A stretch of 64,000 bases of DNA from Ursus arctos (taxonomy: Eukaryota; Chordata; Mammalia; Carnivora; Ursidae): contig NW_026623100.1 in the NCBI RefSeq assembly GCF_023065955.2, positions 9,522,501-9,586,500 on the forward strand. The letters run 5' to 3'. Below the pieces are notes generated by a model that saw only the letters and a program-made list of their open reading frames with translations, searched no databases and had not been told where the DNA came from. Positions 23,511-34,275 of the stretch are shown here, piece after piece (the first letter of the stretch is position 1; each line of letters starts with the position of its first letter). The position numbers and the translations under genes were made by a program.

Positions 23511-24509
23511 CCATTTACTGAAAACTATATGAAATCCATTTTCTCTATATTTGGAAGTTGGAGTAGCCTTAAAATGTGAATAAGGATATAAAAAATAAAA
23601 AAGCCTAAGCATTGCCTTTTATGTATATTTATCAGCATGGCAGATTGTTAATTAAGTGGAGTTTTTTGTACCACAGGATTTTAATATCTCCACATTTATA
23701 TTATGCTAAGTGTGTATGAAAAGACAGCACTGAGAGAACTGTCTATGGATTCTGTCAGTAGACCTTATTCTTTGCGGATTTTTGTTGGTTCGTGCACAGT
23801 AGGGGTATAGAATCTGTATCACTCTATCAGTCCACTCACACGCACACACAAGAATTCCCTGGACTTTGTATGCAAGGCAAGTTTTAAGCCATGACCTTGG
23901 CCAAGCAGTCAAACCCACAAGACCCTCGTGTTGTTACTAATCATTCGTTAACATGTCCCAGTGACTCACTCAGGTGTATGGACCAGAGCTGTATCTCTCC
24001 CCCTGTGGACCCTTATCAAAGGGAGTGGAGGATCATGGGAGCAGGAGCTGCAGCTGGTGAGGGAAGCCCAGTTCCTCACCTGGGTCCTTCCTGCACCATT
24101 ATCCCTCTGTCTCTATGTTTGTAGCTGACTGTGTGGGTTCTACAATTGTTGCCATCCATCACTTTGTCTCTCATTTTCACATAATTTTCCTGCCTATTTT
24201 TAACAACTGGCATTTTTCCTCCTCTTCTGTGTAAAACAGTCCGAGAAAGGATATTATAAAACAACTTTCTCAGTTCATTGGTTAGCCATTCTGTACAGAA
24301 TGAAATAATACATTTTGATGAATTTGAGAAGTTACAGCTATTACTGATTCTCCGTCTTCGAAGACTTGTAGTTTGGATGCAGAAGGATTTAAAATTAACC
24401 AGAGTGCACTTTTATTTAAATGGCTCCTCTTCTTCTAGGTATTTGCAAATTGAATTTATGGTCATTTTTCTAAAGAAGAGAAGGGAAATACACATTTCTG
24501 GAGCATCTC
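23511..24509. other. unassigned DNA
   Basis: A 77-codon plus-strand frame (23891-24124) contains gagctgcagctg followed by gtgagg, a possible splice donor, but no matching acceptor or protein homology is visible. No repeat is named. Confidence 0.35.
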
Positions 24510-24700
24510 TGTGAGTCTGTTTTAGATGCTTTCTCAAATATGTCTTATATATAATCATTCCAAAACCTGTGTGAGTTAGAGAGCATTGTCTCCATTTTTT
24601 AAAGAAGTCTAAAGACATTAGATACTCCATCAAGAGTCATACAGCTGCTAAGGGGCACAGGTGGCCTTGAATGTCTGTCCCTGCTTCCTTATCCCAAATC
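24510..24700 (-). repeat. MIR
   Basis: Reversed MIR pattern: ttctcaaatatgtctta, then cattccaaaacctgtgtgag, then ttgtctccattttttaaag, then agagtcatacagctgctaag. Diverged. Confidence 0.6.
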
Positions 24701-24769
24701 ACACAGCCTGTGAATGTGAGGGTGCCTTTGAAGGTCTTGCAATACAGACTCCTTTTCAGATTTCAGGGC

Positions 24770-24840
24770 CCAGGGAATGTGTATTATCTCTGTATCCCAA
24801 GCCTCTAGTACAGTGCCTGGTGTTCACTGAGCACTGGATG
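24770..24840 (+). repeat. L2 3' end fragment
   Basis: tatctctgtatcccaagcct, then agtacagtgcctggtgttca matches the L2 'cagtgcctggcacatag' terminus. Short and joined to a following MIR. Confidence 0.5.
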
Positions 24841-24872
24841 GTGCTTGAAGATCCCAGTAAGGACTCACACTT

Positions 24873-25094
24873 CGTGCTTACTGAGTACCACACCCTGTTT
24901 TAAGCACTTTACATATATTAGCTTACTTAATCCTCTTACTGATTCTATGGAGTACAGCAGTCTTCTACCTCCATTTTACAGGGAAGGAAACTGCAGCACA
25001 GAGAGGTTAAACAACTTGTCTGAGGTCACATAGTAAGTTAGAGCTAGGATTTGCACCCAGCTGCCTGCTCTCAACACCCACACTCCTAACCACT
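24873..25094 (-). repeat. MIR, nearly complete
   Basis: Well-kept reversed MIR: tgcttactgagtaccacacc, then aagcactttacatatatt, then cattttacagggaaggaaac, then cacagagaggttaaacaac, then ctcctaaccactg at the end. Confidence 0.85.
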
Positions 25095-25107
25095 GGGGGG
25101 GGGGGGG
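25095..25107. repeat. G13 homopolymer
   Basis: Thirteen G directly after the MIR end; likely to vary in length. Confidence 0.9.
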
Positions 25108-25544
25108 CATCTGCCTTGCATTAGTCAGTCCTCTAAATAAGGAACAGAATGGCCTTGGCAAAGGAAATGTGTAGAATGAGAGGGCATCTGCACATGTGCC
25201 CTTTTCAATCATAAATAGTATAGTTCAGGTACATTTTTTATATTAGGTGGCTGTCTTCCTAATAAAGCTTTGAAACAGTAATACACAGAATTGGAAAATC
25301 ATGGAAGGAGGAAAAGCAAGATGTTGGAGGGCAGGTGACGATGAGTGTTTTCAGGGTGAGAGCAGTGGGACAGAGGGAACCAAGTGAGGGTTTGGGTGTT
25401 TGAAAAGCAAAGGACTTTTCTGAAGTGGAGGAGGAGAAACTGAACTCAGCTGGAGCCTCTTGTTCTCTAAGGAAGGCGGTTTAGCACCTCAATTTCCATC
25501 CTCCAGGCAATCATTCTCAGAGAATTGAGTCAGTTTCAGGGTTG
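25108..25544. other. unassigned purine-rich DNA
   Basis: The part from 25270 to 25440 is G/A-rich and may be a worn L2 piece, but no diagnostic motif remains. Confidence 0.35.
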
Positions 25545-25768
25545 CAAAGAAAATCAAGTCATTGTGGGGCCTCTGGGTGGCTTAGTAGGTGAACTGTCTG
25601 ACTCTTGATTTCGGCTCAGGTCATGATCTCGGGGTTGTGAGTTCAAGCCCTGTGTTGAGCTTCGAGCAGAGTCTGCTTAAGATTCTCCCTCTCCTGCGCC
25701 TGTCCTTCCGTCTCACTAAAATAAATAAATAATTAAAAAAAAAAAAACAAAGAAAATCAAGTCATTGT
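25545..25768 (+). mobile_element. SINEC, older subfamily, with 21-bp TSD
   Basis: The body at 25566-25747 runs from ggggcctctgggtggcttag through an A/B-box region (ctcaggtcatgatctc, then gttcaagccc) to aaataaataaataatt and poly-A. A perfect 21-bp TSD (caaagaaaatc...cattgt) lies at 25545-25565 and 25748-25768. The body is diverged although the duplication is intact. Confidence 0.95.
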
Positions 25769-27159
25769 AATATGACAGTATTTACAAACGAACTGACCAT
25801 TTGTAACATGAATTTCTACTCCTCTTTCCTAACCTTGCATCTATTTGTTCCTCCTAAGAAGTTGTTGTAAACATCTGACAATAAATTGCAAATACAATGC
25901 CAATTTGGAACTGTGGTGTCCATGTCTTACCAAATATGGGATTTCGATGATGTCAATGAAATTGATGTTAGAGAACTGATCAGATCATAGGCAGAACCAT
26001 TAGCAAATTAGCATTTGGCAGAGTTAGACAAATTTAGTAATTAAGGAGAAAATCGACCCAGATGATGGCATGGTAGGATTTTTTTTTTTTTTTTCAAAGA
26101 GATATCCTGGTAAGAATTACAGACTCAATTATTTTTTGCAAAAAAATCAGGTTCAGAAATCAGATGTTCTCAAGGGCAATCATATAAATTTTTTCAGAAA
26201 AATCATTTTAAAGAATAATTACGACTTGACTCATTTTTTGCTTAAGACTGAGTGGGTAGTTACAATTAGAAGCATAAAAATTGTTAAGCTATAAAATAAA
26301 TAATTTTTCTCCCTTAGTTTTTTTAGGCTAAGTAAAAGCTCATTTTAGTATTTAGTGTAGTATCTTAGCCTCGATTTTTGGTGCATTAATTTTACCTAGC
26401 TTCTTTGGCACTAAGTCAGATTATAAGGGACATCTGTGCACACAGGCACATATATTTGGATGTAGGCATATATATTCTCATTATTATCAAATTTCTTGGA
26501 CAGTAGTTTTCTATCTACAAATGAGATTTTACTTGCTGTTCCAAAAGGAAGTATGTCTCAAAGTTCTCAAAAATTTGTCACAGTACTAGTAGGGCCCAAA
26601 GTGCATAAATAATACACAGTTTTAAGTAACAGATTGATGTTCGAGTCTGATTCTCCTGTTGTAATTATGCATGGTCGGTGTTTAAGAAACATTTGCTAAA
26701 TGGATGGATAAATTCTTCATCTATGAGTTTGAAATAGTTAAACCTCGTTTTTAAATCTTTTTTGTAAAATAAAATGATTTTGTGGATATGGCAGTTCATT
26801 GAGTACACATCAAAAAAACTCACCAAATTTTTATTTGGTCATAATATTTTCATTATTAGTAATAATGAATTGCTGTGATCATTCATTCAGAGGACAAACA
26901 GTGAATTGTCTCCCATGACCAAGGCACTGGGGTACAGAATGCAGTGACTTTATATCTCTTTTTACCAAACAGAATATTCAGAATTCAGCAAATATTTCCA
27001 TTCTTTCTCTTCTGGAATCTGTCATATATTCACCCACCACCAACTCTCCTTAACTTGTTTCCCCCCTTATTTTTTTTGACAGGTTAAAAAACAAAACAAA
27101 ATCTTGAAAGCTAACACAAATGCAGAAATACTTGGCTGAGGAAGGAGTATAGAGATGAT
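25769..27159. other. unassigned A/T-rich DNA
   Basis: Poly-T near 26079-26094. Possible L2 scraps near 26650-26712 and 26885-26945 are too short to call. The 74-codon frame at 26070 is low complexity. Confidence 0.35.
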
Positions 27160-27330
27160 CCATTTAATCTTACCGTTATGTTACATTTAATATTACTGCA
27201 CGATTAATCATGTAATTATTTGTCCAAACTGAATTGACACAGCTGCGCATGTAATTAAGGTTTAGCTATAAAATCACTTTGTTAGTAATGCTTTCTTGTC
27301 TGTCTCTTATAAATCAAATTGCTAGTAGGC
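27160..27330. promoter_or_regulatory. candidate conserved enhancer-like element
   Basis: Repeat-free, with gattaatcatgtaattattt, then tgacacagctgcgcatgtaa and attaagg: homeodomain TAAT/ATTA cores flank an E-box-like cagctg and a TGACA half site. There is no open frame. The grammar is enhancer-like; conservation is untested. Confidence 0.28.
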
Positions 27331-27699
27331 ATTTGATTTTTAAAATTTCTTTGTAATGGCTAAGAAAAGTATAAGAGATAAAGTGTCTTTTTAAGTACTT
27401 GGGAAGAGTGAAAAATATCATTTCATGGTTATTGTGTGAAAAGACATTTCATTCCGTTTCATTTTTTGATATTTGCAGCATTATTTCAGTAGTTGTAGAA
27501 GATGCATATCTCTGCCTGTGAGTGTTTTAGTACATTCATACACCAAATAGAGTTCACATACTTGACCCGAAGTTCATCTTTTCTCCTGCCTTTAGGGGAA
27601 CTAAAAGGAAACAAATGTTTCACTTGAGATGGAAACAGTGAAATGAATAAAACAGTTTAAATACATGAATGTTAGCAGCAATAAGATATCCTAAATGGA
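27331..27699. other. unassigned A/T-rich DNA
   Basis: Single-copy-looking DNA continuing from the candidate element; no repeat or frame is recognised. Confidence 0.35.
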
Positions 27700-27828
27700 T
27701 GGGTTAAGCACTTTTATATGCATTACTTCATTTAATTCTTGACCACCCCTGTAGGTTTGTACTATTATTTTTCCCATTTTCCAGATGAGAACTCTGAAAC
27801 CTGAATAACTTGCCAAAGTCTCCTTGAA
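27700..27828 (-). repeat. MIR
   Basis: ggttaagcacttttatatgc, then ttcatttaattcttgacc, then cccattttccagatgagaac and taacttgccaaagtc are reversed MIR core pieces. Confidence 0.75.
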
Positions 27829-28089
27829 AGTGACCTTCATTTTTTCCAATTAAAATTTTATTCGGAGGAGTTAAATTGAGGATACATCCAGATGTTTTCC
27901 ACCCATTTCTTTCCCAGGATTCATATCACTCTAGTTGGGAGGATTGGATGTGGTCATGAGCTCGTGGTAGGGAAGACACAGCCTTTTTTTTTTTTTTTAA
28001 GTTCACGTGTTCTTTAGTCCATACGATATTGCATTTAACATTTTTTTTAATTAGACAGAAGAGCATATTAAATATTAAATGCTCTGTCA

Positions 28090-28425
28090 TAATGAATTTT
28101 TAAATTTTAATTCCAGGTAGTTAACATACAGTGCTATATTAGTTTCAGGTGTACAATATAGTGATCCAACAGTCCCATATATTACTCAGTGCTCAACAAG
28201 ACAAGTGCACTCCTAATCCCCGTCCCCTATTTCCCCCAACACCCCCACCCCCAACCTCTGGTAACCATCTGTTTGTTCGCTATAGTTAAGAGTCTATTTT
28301 TCTGGTTTGTCTCTTTTTTTTTTTTCCCCCTTTGTTCGTTTGTTTTGTTTCTTAAATTCCACATGTGAGTGAAATCATACAGTGTTTGTCTTTCTCTGAC
28401 TGGCTTATTTCACTTAGCAGTTTTT
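28090..28425 (-). mobile_element. carnivore L1 3' UTR fragment
   Basis: The plus strand reads ccaggtagttaacatacag, then ttcaggtgtacaatatagtg, then gtaaccatctgtttgttcgc, then cttaaattccacatgtgagt, then tgactggcttatttcactta. This is the reversed 3' region of carnivore L1. It is 5'-truncated. The C runs at 28218-28252 form a G-rich tract on the L1 sense strand. Confidence 0.8.
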
Positions 28426-29489
28426 ATTTTCATTATTTACTTATTTTTTTGACACAGTGGTTTGAATTCTCAGATGTTTTCCTACAGGGACCGCAGGCTT
28501 AGGATGAGGAGATGCTGTGTGTGCTGCTAGCTCCGCCCTGGACCTTCTGGAGCTGTGTCTTTAGGACTTCATTCTTTCTCAGATAAGGCAGGGAGGTCCA
28601 TCTGGGGATAGCAGGAGAAGCTAATTCGGGGCAGGGGGGTGAAGGCGTCCTTTCAACAAGGCCCTTGCCATCCACTGTTCTCATTCATCATCCCCCTTCC
28701 TTTGAGTTTTTCGATTCCAAATGAAATACAATAGACTACAGCAGCAAAGAAAAATTCCTGCTGTCTGCGCACAAAGCCAAGCAAGACCCTCAGAGTGTGC
28801 CGTGGAAGCTGAAAGGGGTCAAGGAGCAGGTGGATGGAATGAGGCGGGTAACATAGGGGGTTGTCTCCGGATTCATTTAGTGTAAGATTCTCCCACACCT
28901 GCAGTTCCATGAAGGGGTGAGTTCTATAGGAACTGAGTACTGCAGGCAGAAGACAGCCAGGCCTCCCCCCCACCCCCGAACGAGGTGGCCCCAAGCAGCC
29001 ATGGAGCTCTGAGTACCCCCAGACTGGTGACCTTGTACAGCGGGGTTTTATTAACGCAGACTAGTGTTGGAGAGAGAAGTCAGCCAATCTGAATGAGAGT
29101 CCCCCAAGTTAGAGAAGACTAGAAAAATAATGTGGTTTTATTGCTCTTCCATACAACCATCACGACTTCCGTCACTTAAAAGAGATCTGCCACTCGCTTC
29201 TTATGGCCAAACTCTAGATGCCTGATCTTGGCTGCAGGATAATCCATGCTAAGTCCCCATTCTGTCTTCCAAGCTTTATCTCCTACCAGTCCCTTCATTT
29301 ATTCTCTGCATTGAAAAAACCGAATGTCTTAGTATTGCCTGTGCACTCCCACACCACGCTCTCTACCTCCGCTGAGCTGAGGTCTCCACAGGCCTACTTG
29401 CGTATGTCCCCCACTCTGCTCCTAAGTGCCTTCCTCTTGCTCTCATTGGTCAGATGCAACTCCCACCTCCTGTGACAGCTCTGTATGTA
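28426..29489. other. unassigned DNA
   Basis: The part from 28480 to 29000 is G/C-richer, with a 113-codon minus-strand frame (28653-28994) that I cannot match to any family. A C-rich tract lies near 28966-28977. Confidence 0.35.
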
Positions 29490-29640
29490 TGTAGTTTGTC
29501 TTCATACATCACCTTTTGACTTCATATCCATGCACGTGCTTAGATGTGTTGTTTATATTTACATCCTGTTACAATACTTTATACAGGGCCTTGCACATAA
29601 TAGGTATGGAATAAATATGTAATGACTGACTAAAGCAAGT
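29490..29640 (+). repeat. L2 3' end fragment
   Basis: tacagggccttgcacataat, then aggtatggaataaatatg and aatgactgact match the L2 terminus. Confidence 0.6.
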
Positions 29641-30005
29641 AATACATTCACTTGCACGAGGAGAACAAAACGTTGCTAAATAGAAGCCCCTACGGTGACA
29701 TATTTTAATTAGGATCATTTTATCTAGGATGTCGTGAGTTCAAGGCTCTGAGTAACACACAAATGAAAAGACATAAGTCACTACCCTAAAGATTTGAGAT
29801 TAGTTTGTTAGTTACTTGTATGTAATTGGGATTAAAGGTGGCTGAGGTACTATAGTCTCCTAAATAAGTTAGTTACTGATGACCCACCCACGCAGCAGCT
29901 CTTGGTATTGTTAGCTCTGTAAACAAACCATTTTACGCGAGTATCAAACAATGTGAACTTTGGCCTAATTCCTACTCATCTATTATTGGTTTCTAATTAG
30001 GGTGG
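29641..30005. other. unassigned DNA
   Basis: Nothing is recognised in this stretch. Confidence 0.4.
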
Positions 30006-30233
30006 CCCAGATGACTTTATTTATTTTTTTTTTTTTAAAGATTTTATTTATTTATGTGACAGAGAGACAGCCAGCGAGAGAGGGAACACAGCAGGGGAGT
30101 GGGAGAGGAAGAAGCAGGCTCCCAGCAGAGGAGCCCGATGTGGGACTCGATCCCGTAACGCCGGGATCACGCCCTGAGCCGAAGGCAGACGCTTAACGAC
30201 TGCGCTACCCAGGCGCCCCCCCAGATGACTTTA
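30006..30233 (-). mobile_element. SINEC with 14-bp TSD
   Basis: The reversed body at 30020-30219 contains agacagccagcgagagaggg and ends with the caggcgcccc head. The perfect 14-bp TSD cccagatgacttta lies at 30006-30019 and 30220-30233. It is close to the younger subfamily. Confidence 0.95.
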
Positions 30234-31439
30234 CTTTCCTTTATTCTTGCTAAGTGTCAGTCTGCAAGCAAAGTTCTGTGTCTGGGCTTGGGGCATGTTA
30301 CGGAGAAATTCAAAAGACAGCGGTGCACCCTGAAGCCCTGGTAGGATGTCAGTCAGAGCTTTTCTCTGGACCGTTAACCATTTTGTAGGGACCTTTGCTG
30401 TATATGGCATCTCCCAGAATGGAAGCACCTCGTGGTGGGGGCTGTGCCTGTTACACAGAGCCTGGAGGAGGGCTGCATGGGGGACCTGGTTCTTGAAGTT
30501 AATTTTCTATGAAACATTTAGAAAATCGCTGAAATAGGTAATGGGGGAATTTCTATTTGTCAAAAATTTGGTGAACTGGCTTTGCTCATGCATAGTCACT
30601 TATACCAGTTTTTCAACAAGTGTGTTTTAAATGCCATCCAGGCTGTGCTGGGTGTGGCAGACCTCCTGTCACATACCTCACAGTTTTCCTGAGTGGCCAG
30701 TAAGATATTTGTTGATAGCCTCTGCTTTCTAACCCCAAAAGCATCTTCCCCAGGTGTGACTTACTCTCAGTGATTATATATCCCAGAGTGCAGAGCTGAG
30801 CCATCTCTAAAAATACCCATAGACCAGGTTTTAGAGTCAAGAAGCTTTTTGAAGAAATCGTTGTTGCATAACCTGGACCCCATTTTGTTTCCTCAGGGAG
30901 GGTGAGATAGATGGTGAGTTTCTCATTTCTCCTGGCTAGACAGTGGGGGACAGAAATTGGACAAATGGAAAAGCAGAAACTCGCCATTCCCAGTTGCCAT
31001 CCTGAAGAGGAGAAAGGCCAGAACTGACCGCAGTATGGCGGGGTGCCCAGGGTGCCTGGTGGGCAGTCTGACTTCATAGGTGAGAAGGCTCAGTGCGCTC
31101 GTCGACACCAGCTCTTCACCCCATCTGTGGAAATGAAGAGGAGGTCCTCTTTGCCATGAGTCTTCTAAGAAAGGGTTGCCTTTTACTTTAGAGTTCCATT
31201 AGGCTAGTGGTTTTACCTCGTCAAACAACTGTTTTCTTGCTGTGTGTTTTGCTAATTAGACAGTGGAGACTTACTCGTTTGTATCTTCTTTGTACATATA
31301 TATTCAAGTGATCCTGTTAGTGTCTGAACAAAGGGAGAAGGAGCCACTGTTGTTACGGATGAGTAGAAATTACAAAGTAATTTTCAATAAAAGTACACCA
31401 GGTCTTAGAAATCACGTTTATTTTTGGAGAACCAGCTAA
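30234..31439. other. unassigned DNA with a 154-codon open frame
   Basis: Minus-strand 30613-31077 is open for 154 codons. The peptide shows no recognised domain, no clear signal peptide and no membrane helix pattern. There is no supporting splice or promoter context, so it is probably a chance opening. Confidence 0.35.
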
Positions 31440-31660
31440 AGACCATTCTTTGATTGCTAGCTCCTTCATGCTTGGTTCCTGTCTCTGCATCAGCCTGCAG
31501 ACAAGTCTTGCATTCTGAGCTATCTCTATATATTCACTTATCTCTGAGGCCGAGGTGTCTCATGAGCAGGGATCATGTGTTGCCTCTGTAATGCCAGCCC
31601 ATACATAGTGGGTGTCCCTCAACTGTGGAGTACTTCAATGGGTGAATCACCTTACTGAGT
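31440..31660 (+). repeat. L2 3' end fragment, diverged
   Basis: tcatgagcagggatcatgtg, then ttgcctctgtaatgccagcc, then catacatagtgggtgtccct follows the L2 'gagggcaggga...cacatagtaggtgctc' order. Confidence 0.5.
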
Positions 31661-33774
31661 TTATGTCAGAGAGTCACACAAACTCCTTGTTGACTCTGTT
31701 TTCTCTAAGTCTATATAAAAAAACTAAACAGATAACCTCTTATGGTCCATTTCCTTTCTTAATTAAATGTAAGTGTATATTTTAGATTCTGACGATTACA
31801 TTTTAGAGAAAGCTCTATCTGGACTTGGGTCTTTGTTGGCCACTGTTTGTCACCCTGGCTATAGGGGGGAGCTCTTTGGCAGCTCTGTCACTCACTGCTT
31901 TGTCTTTTCCTTCTTTGTACCTCTAGGGTCAAGCATGTTTTGTAGCACGATAAGTGCTGAAAAATTTAAAAAGCAAGAGTTGTAGAGCACGTTGATTCAT
32001 CCTTCGAGTGTAAACTCCTTGACCACCAGTGAAAAAAGGGCTGGTTCCCTCCATCCTTCCTTCCATGCCTGAACCCCTGGCTGGTGGTGTGATTTGATGA
32101 GGATGGGAAACTTTGACCAACCTCTGCACTTTGAAGAAATAGGCGTTTAGGTTCTCCACTACCATCCTTTCAGAGTCTGCTTTGCCTTAAATTGGGTTTT
32201 TGTCTAATTAATCCCACTTGACTTATTAGGACATTCCTACATATGGATGTTATTATTGATAGGGGAACAGATAAGACATTTAACAGCTTTAATTTTATAG
32301 TGAGAAATATCTACACTGGGATAACATGGAAAGAATATAATCAACTCTCCAACCCAAGATCATCAACTCCAATCTCAATATGGGCCATTAGAACAAAAAG
32401 TCAATGTAAGTAGGCTTATTTTAAACACAGAGAACTCATAGAAGACAGCATGGGTTAGGTTGAAAGCCAACATTCAATCTAATCTAGATGATCAGACAAA
32501 AATTACAAATAGAGGTATCAGTGGGAAAAATGATCTACTAGTCCCAGTTTTACATAAAGTACTAATCTGAGAGAAACATATAAGAGGGAAGTTACCAGAA
32601 AACTGCACAAAACTGTCATCAGCCCCACTTTTAGATGGGAGACTGAACAGTCAGCAGAAGGGTAATAGGAAACCAATGAGAAATTATTCTCCCACGTTCA
32701 GCTTCTTTTTTAACCAAGTAGAGTTCATTAGAAATAGATCACCTGGTAATAACTTGACCATTACTGAGTGCAGTAAGTCTATGAAAAGAGAGAAAGGATC
32801 TTTATTAAAATGAAGAAAAACCTTTTCACTTGATAAACGCTCATTTTTTTTTTCAGAGGAAAAGAGCTTGTTTTGGTTTGAGAGAGGGCAGTGTCACATT
32901 TTCTCTTAATGATCAAAGAATTGTTGTCCATGTGATAACATCATCATTTATTGAAAATTGGATACATCACCTCAAATCTGCTAAAGTCAGTGGACTGGTG
33001 TGTTTCTGCACTTCCCACTGTTTAAATAATGCTGACTAAACCAAAAGATTAGGGATGTCCTCATCTGCTGGGTAGTGTCATGAAGCAATGGAAGGGTACT
33101 CAGGACACAGGCGCCGTCCGGCAGGCTCAGGCATGCTCCTGGGGCCTCGTATGGAACCAGGTTGGGGTTTTGGAGTAAGGGGCGTGAGTTTGCATCCGTT
33201 TCTCTTGTGGCTTAGAGGGCCTGGGCTGCTTCTGTTCCACACTGGCTTGGCATATGGCCAGTGAAGGTACAGTTGACCCTTCTGAACTGAGGGACCTGGC
33301 AAACTTTGGACAGGAATGGTCTGTTAGTGAACCTTTACGTGGCCATTGACCTGGGTACAGGCTGGGCCTTCATCATGACAATTGCTTCCGAAGTGGCAGT
33401 GCTGTCCAAAATTATTTTCCTCTGATACCGAAGGAGAAGGATCGGTTTCTTGGGTTTGGTTTTTTTCTTCCTCCAAGTCTCATGCGATGATTTCTCAGGG
33501 AAGGAAAATATGTTGGGAGTGAGGCACAGACAGTGGTGTCACTGAGTAAGGACTGAGGTAGGGTGGGGAGGGGGGATTCAGTCATTGTGCTCTTTCTCTG
33601 CTGGGAATTCTGCTTTAGAGAGGAGAAAAAGACTTCAGCCAAGGCCAACTTGGGAAACTTTCTTAACTCCCTCCCACCCCACCCTACCCTCAGTGTTTCT
33701 CTGGGGGGCTAAGTGTTCCTCAGGGCTAGGTGTTTCTCTGTAGGAGTTATTAGCACCATCCTCTAACGTGCTAA
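31661..33774. other. unassigned DNA
   Basis: About 2.1 kb with no named repeat. Frames of 78 codons or fewer on both strands are unrecognised. The run from 32210 to 32830 is A/T-rich and single-copy in appearance. Confidence 0.4.
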
Positions 33775-34115
33775 GCTTATACCTGCCCAGGACCTTTGCA
33801 TGAGCTCCTCCCCCAGCTCTCCACAGGACAGTTTTGTTCTTTTTTTCCTCTTTGTTCAGGATCTCAGTTTAAATACTACCATTACAGAGAGGCCTTTGCT
33901 GGCTACCAGTAGTCACTCACTATCACAGCACCCCTATTTTCTGACCTTGTCTTGTTCATTAATCTTATTTATTTATTTATTTATTTATTTATTTGTTTCT
34001 CCAACTTGCTCTTCTCCATGCCATTTAGAATATAAACTCCTTATCATATCCCTGGAAGAGTGTCTGGAACTTAGTAGGGACTTAATTGACGTCTTTTGAA
34101 CGGGTTAATAACACA
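33775..34115 (+). repeat. L2 3' region with TTTA microsatellite
   Basis: Long L2 match: gacctttgcatgagctcctc, then gatctcagtttaaatactac, then agagaggcctttgctggcta, then agaatataaactccttatca, then acttagtagggacttaattg. A (TTTA)n stretch at 33965-33994 has expanded inside it. Confidence 0.8.
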
Positions 34116-34129
34116 CATCTTCCTATCAT

Positions 34130-34275
34130 GCAGCTTGTACTCCGCTACTTACCTGAATGCCCCCCCAGTAGACTGTTAGCGCCTTGAGGGCATGAAGTGT
34201 GTCTCACCCTTCTTTGTACCTTCGGCACTTGGCTCACATTAGGACCAAGTAGGTGCTGAATAATTGACTAGAAAA
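34130..34275 (+). repeat. second L2 3' end fragment
   Basis: agactgttagcgccttgagg, then ctttgtaccttcggcacttg, then aagtaggtgctgaataattg. It directly follows another L2 terminus, so it is a separate insertion or a duplication. Confidence 0.65.

Noticed and set aside
23891..24124. A possible exon ending at a donor-like gagctgcagctg/gtgagg.
   Set aside because: No convincing acceptor, no protein similarity, and a single donor-like word is common by chance.
28653..28994. A 113-codon minus-strand frame in a G/C-richer patch.
   Set aside because: No homology, no splice or promoter context; not strong enough to call a gene.
30002..30196. A 64-codon plus-strand frame beginning MAQMTLFIFFF.
   Set aside because: It is a reverse translation of a SINE; the same type of frame appears in the SINE at 38770-39102.
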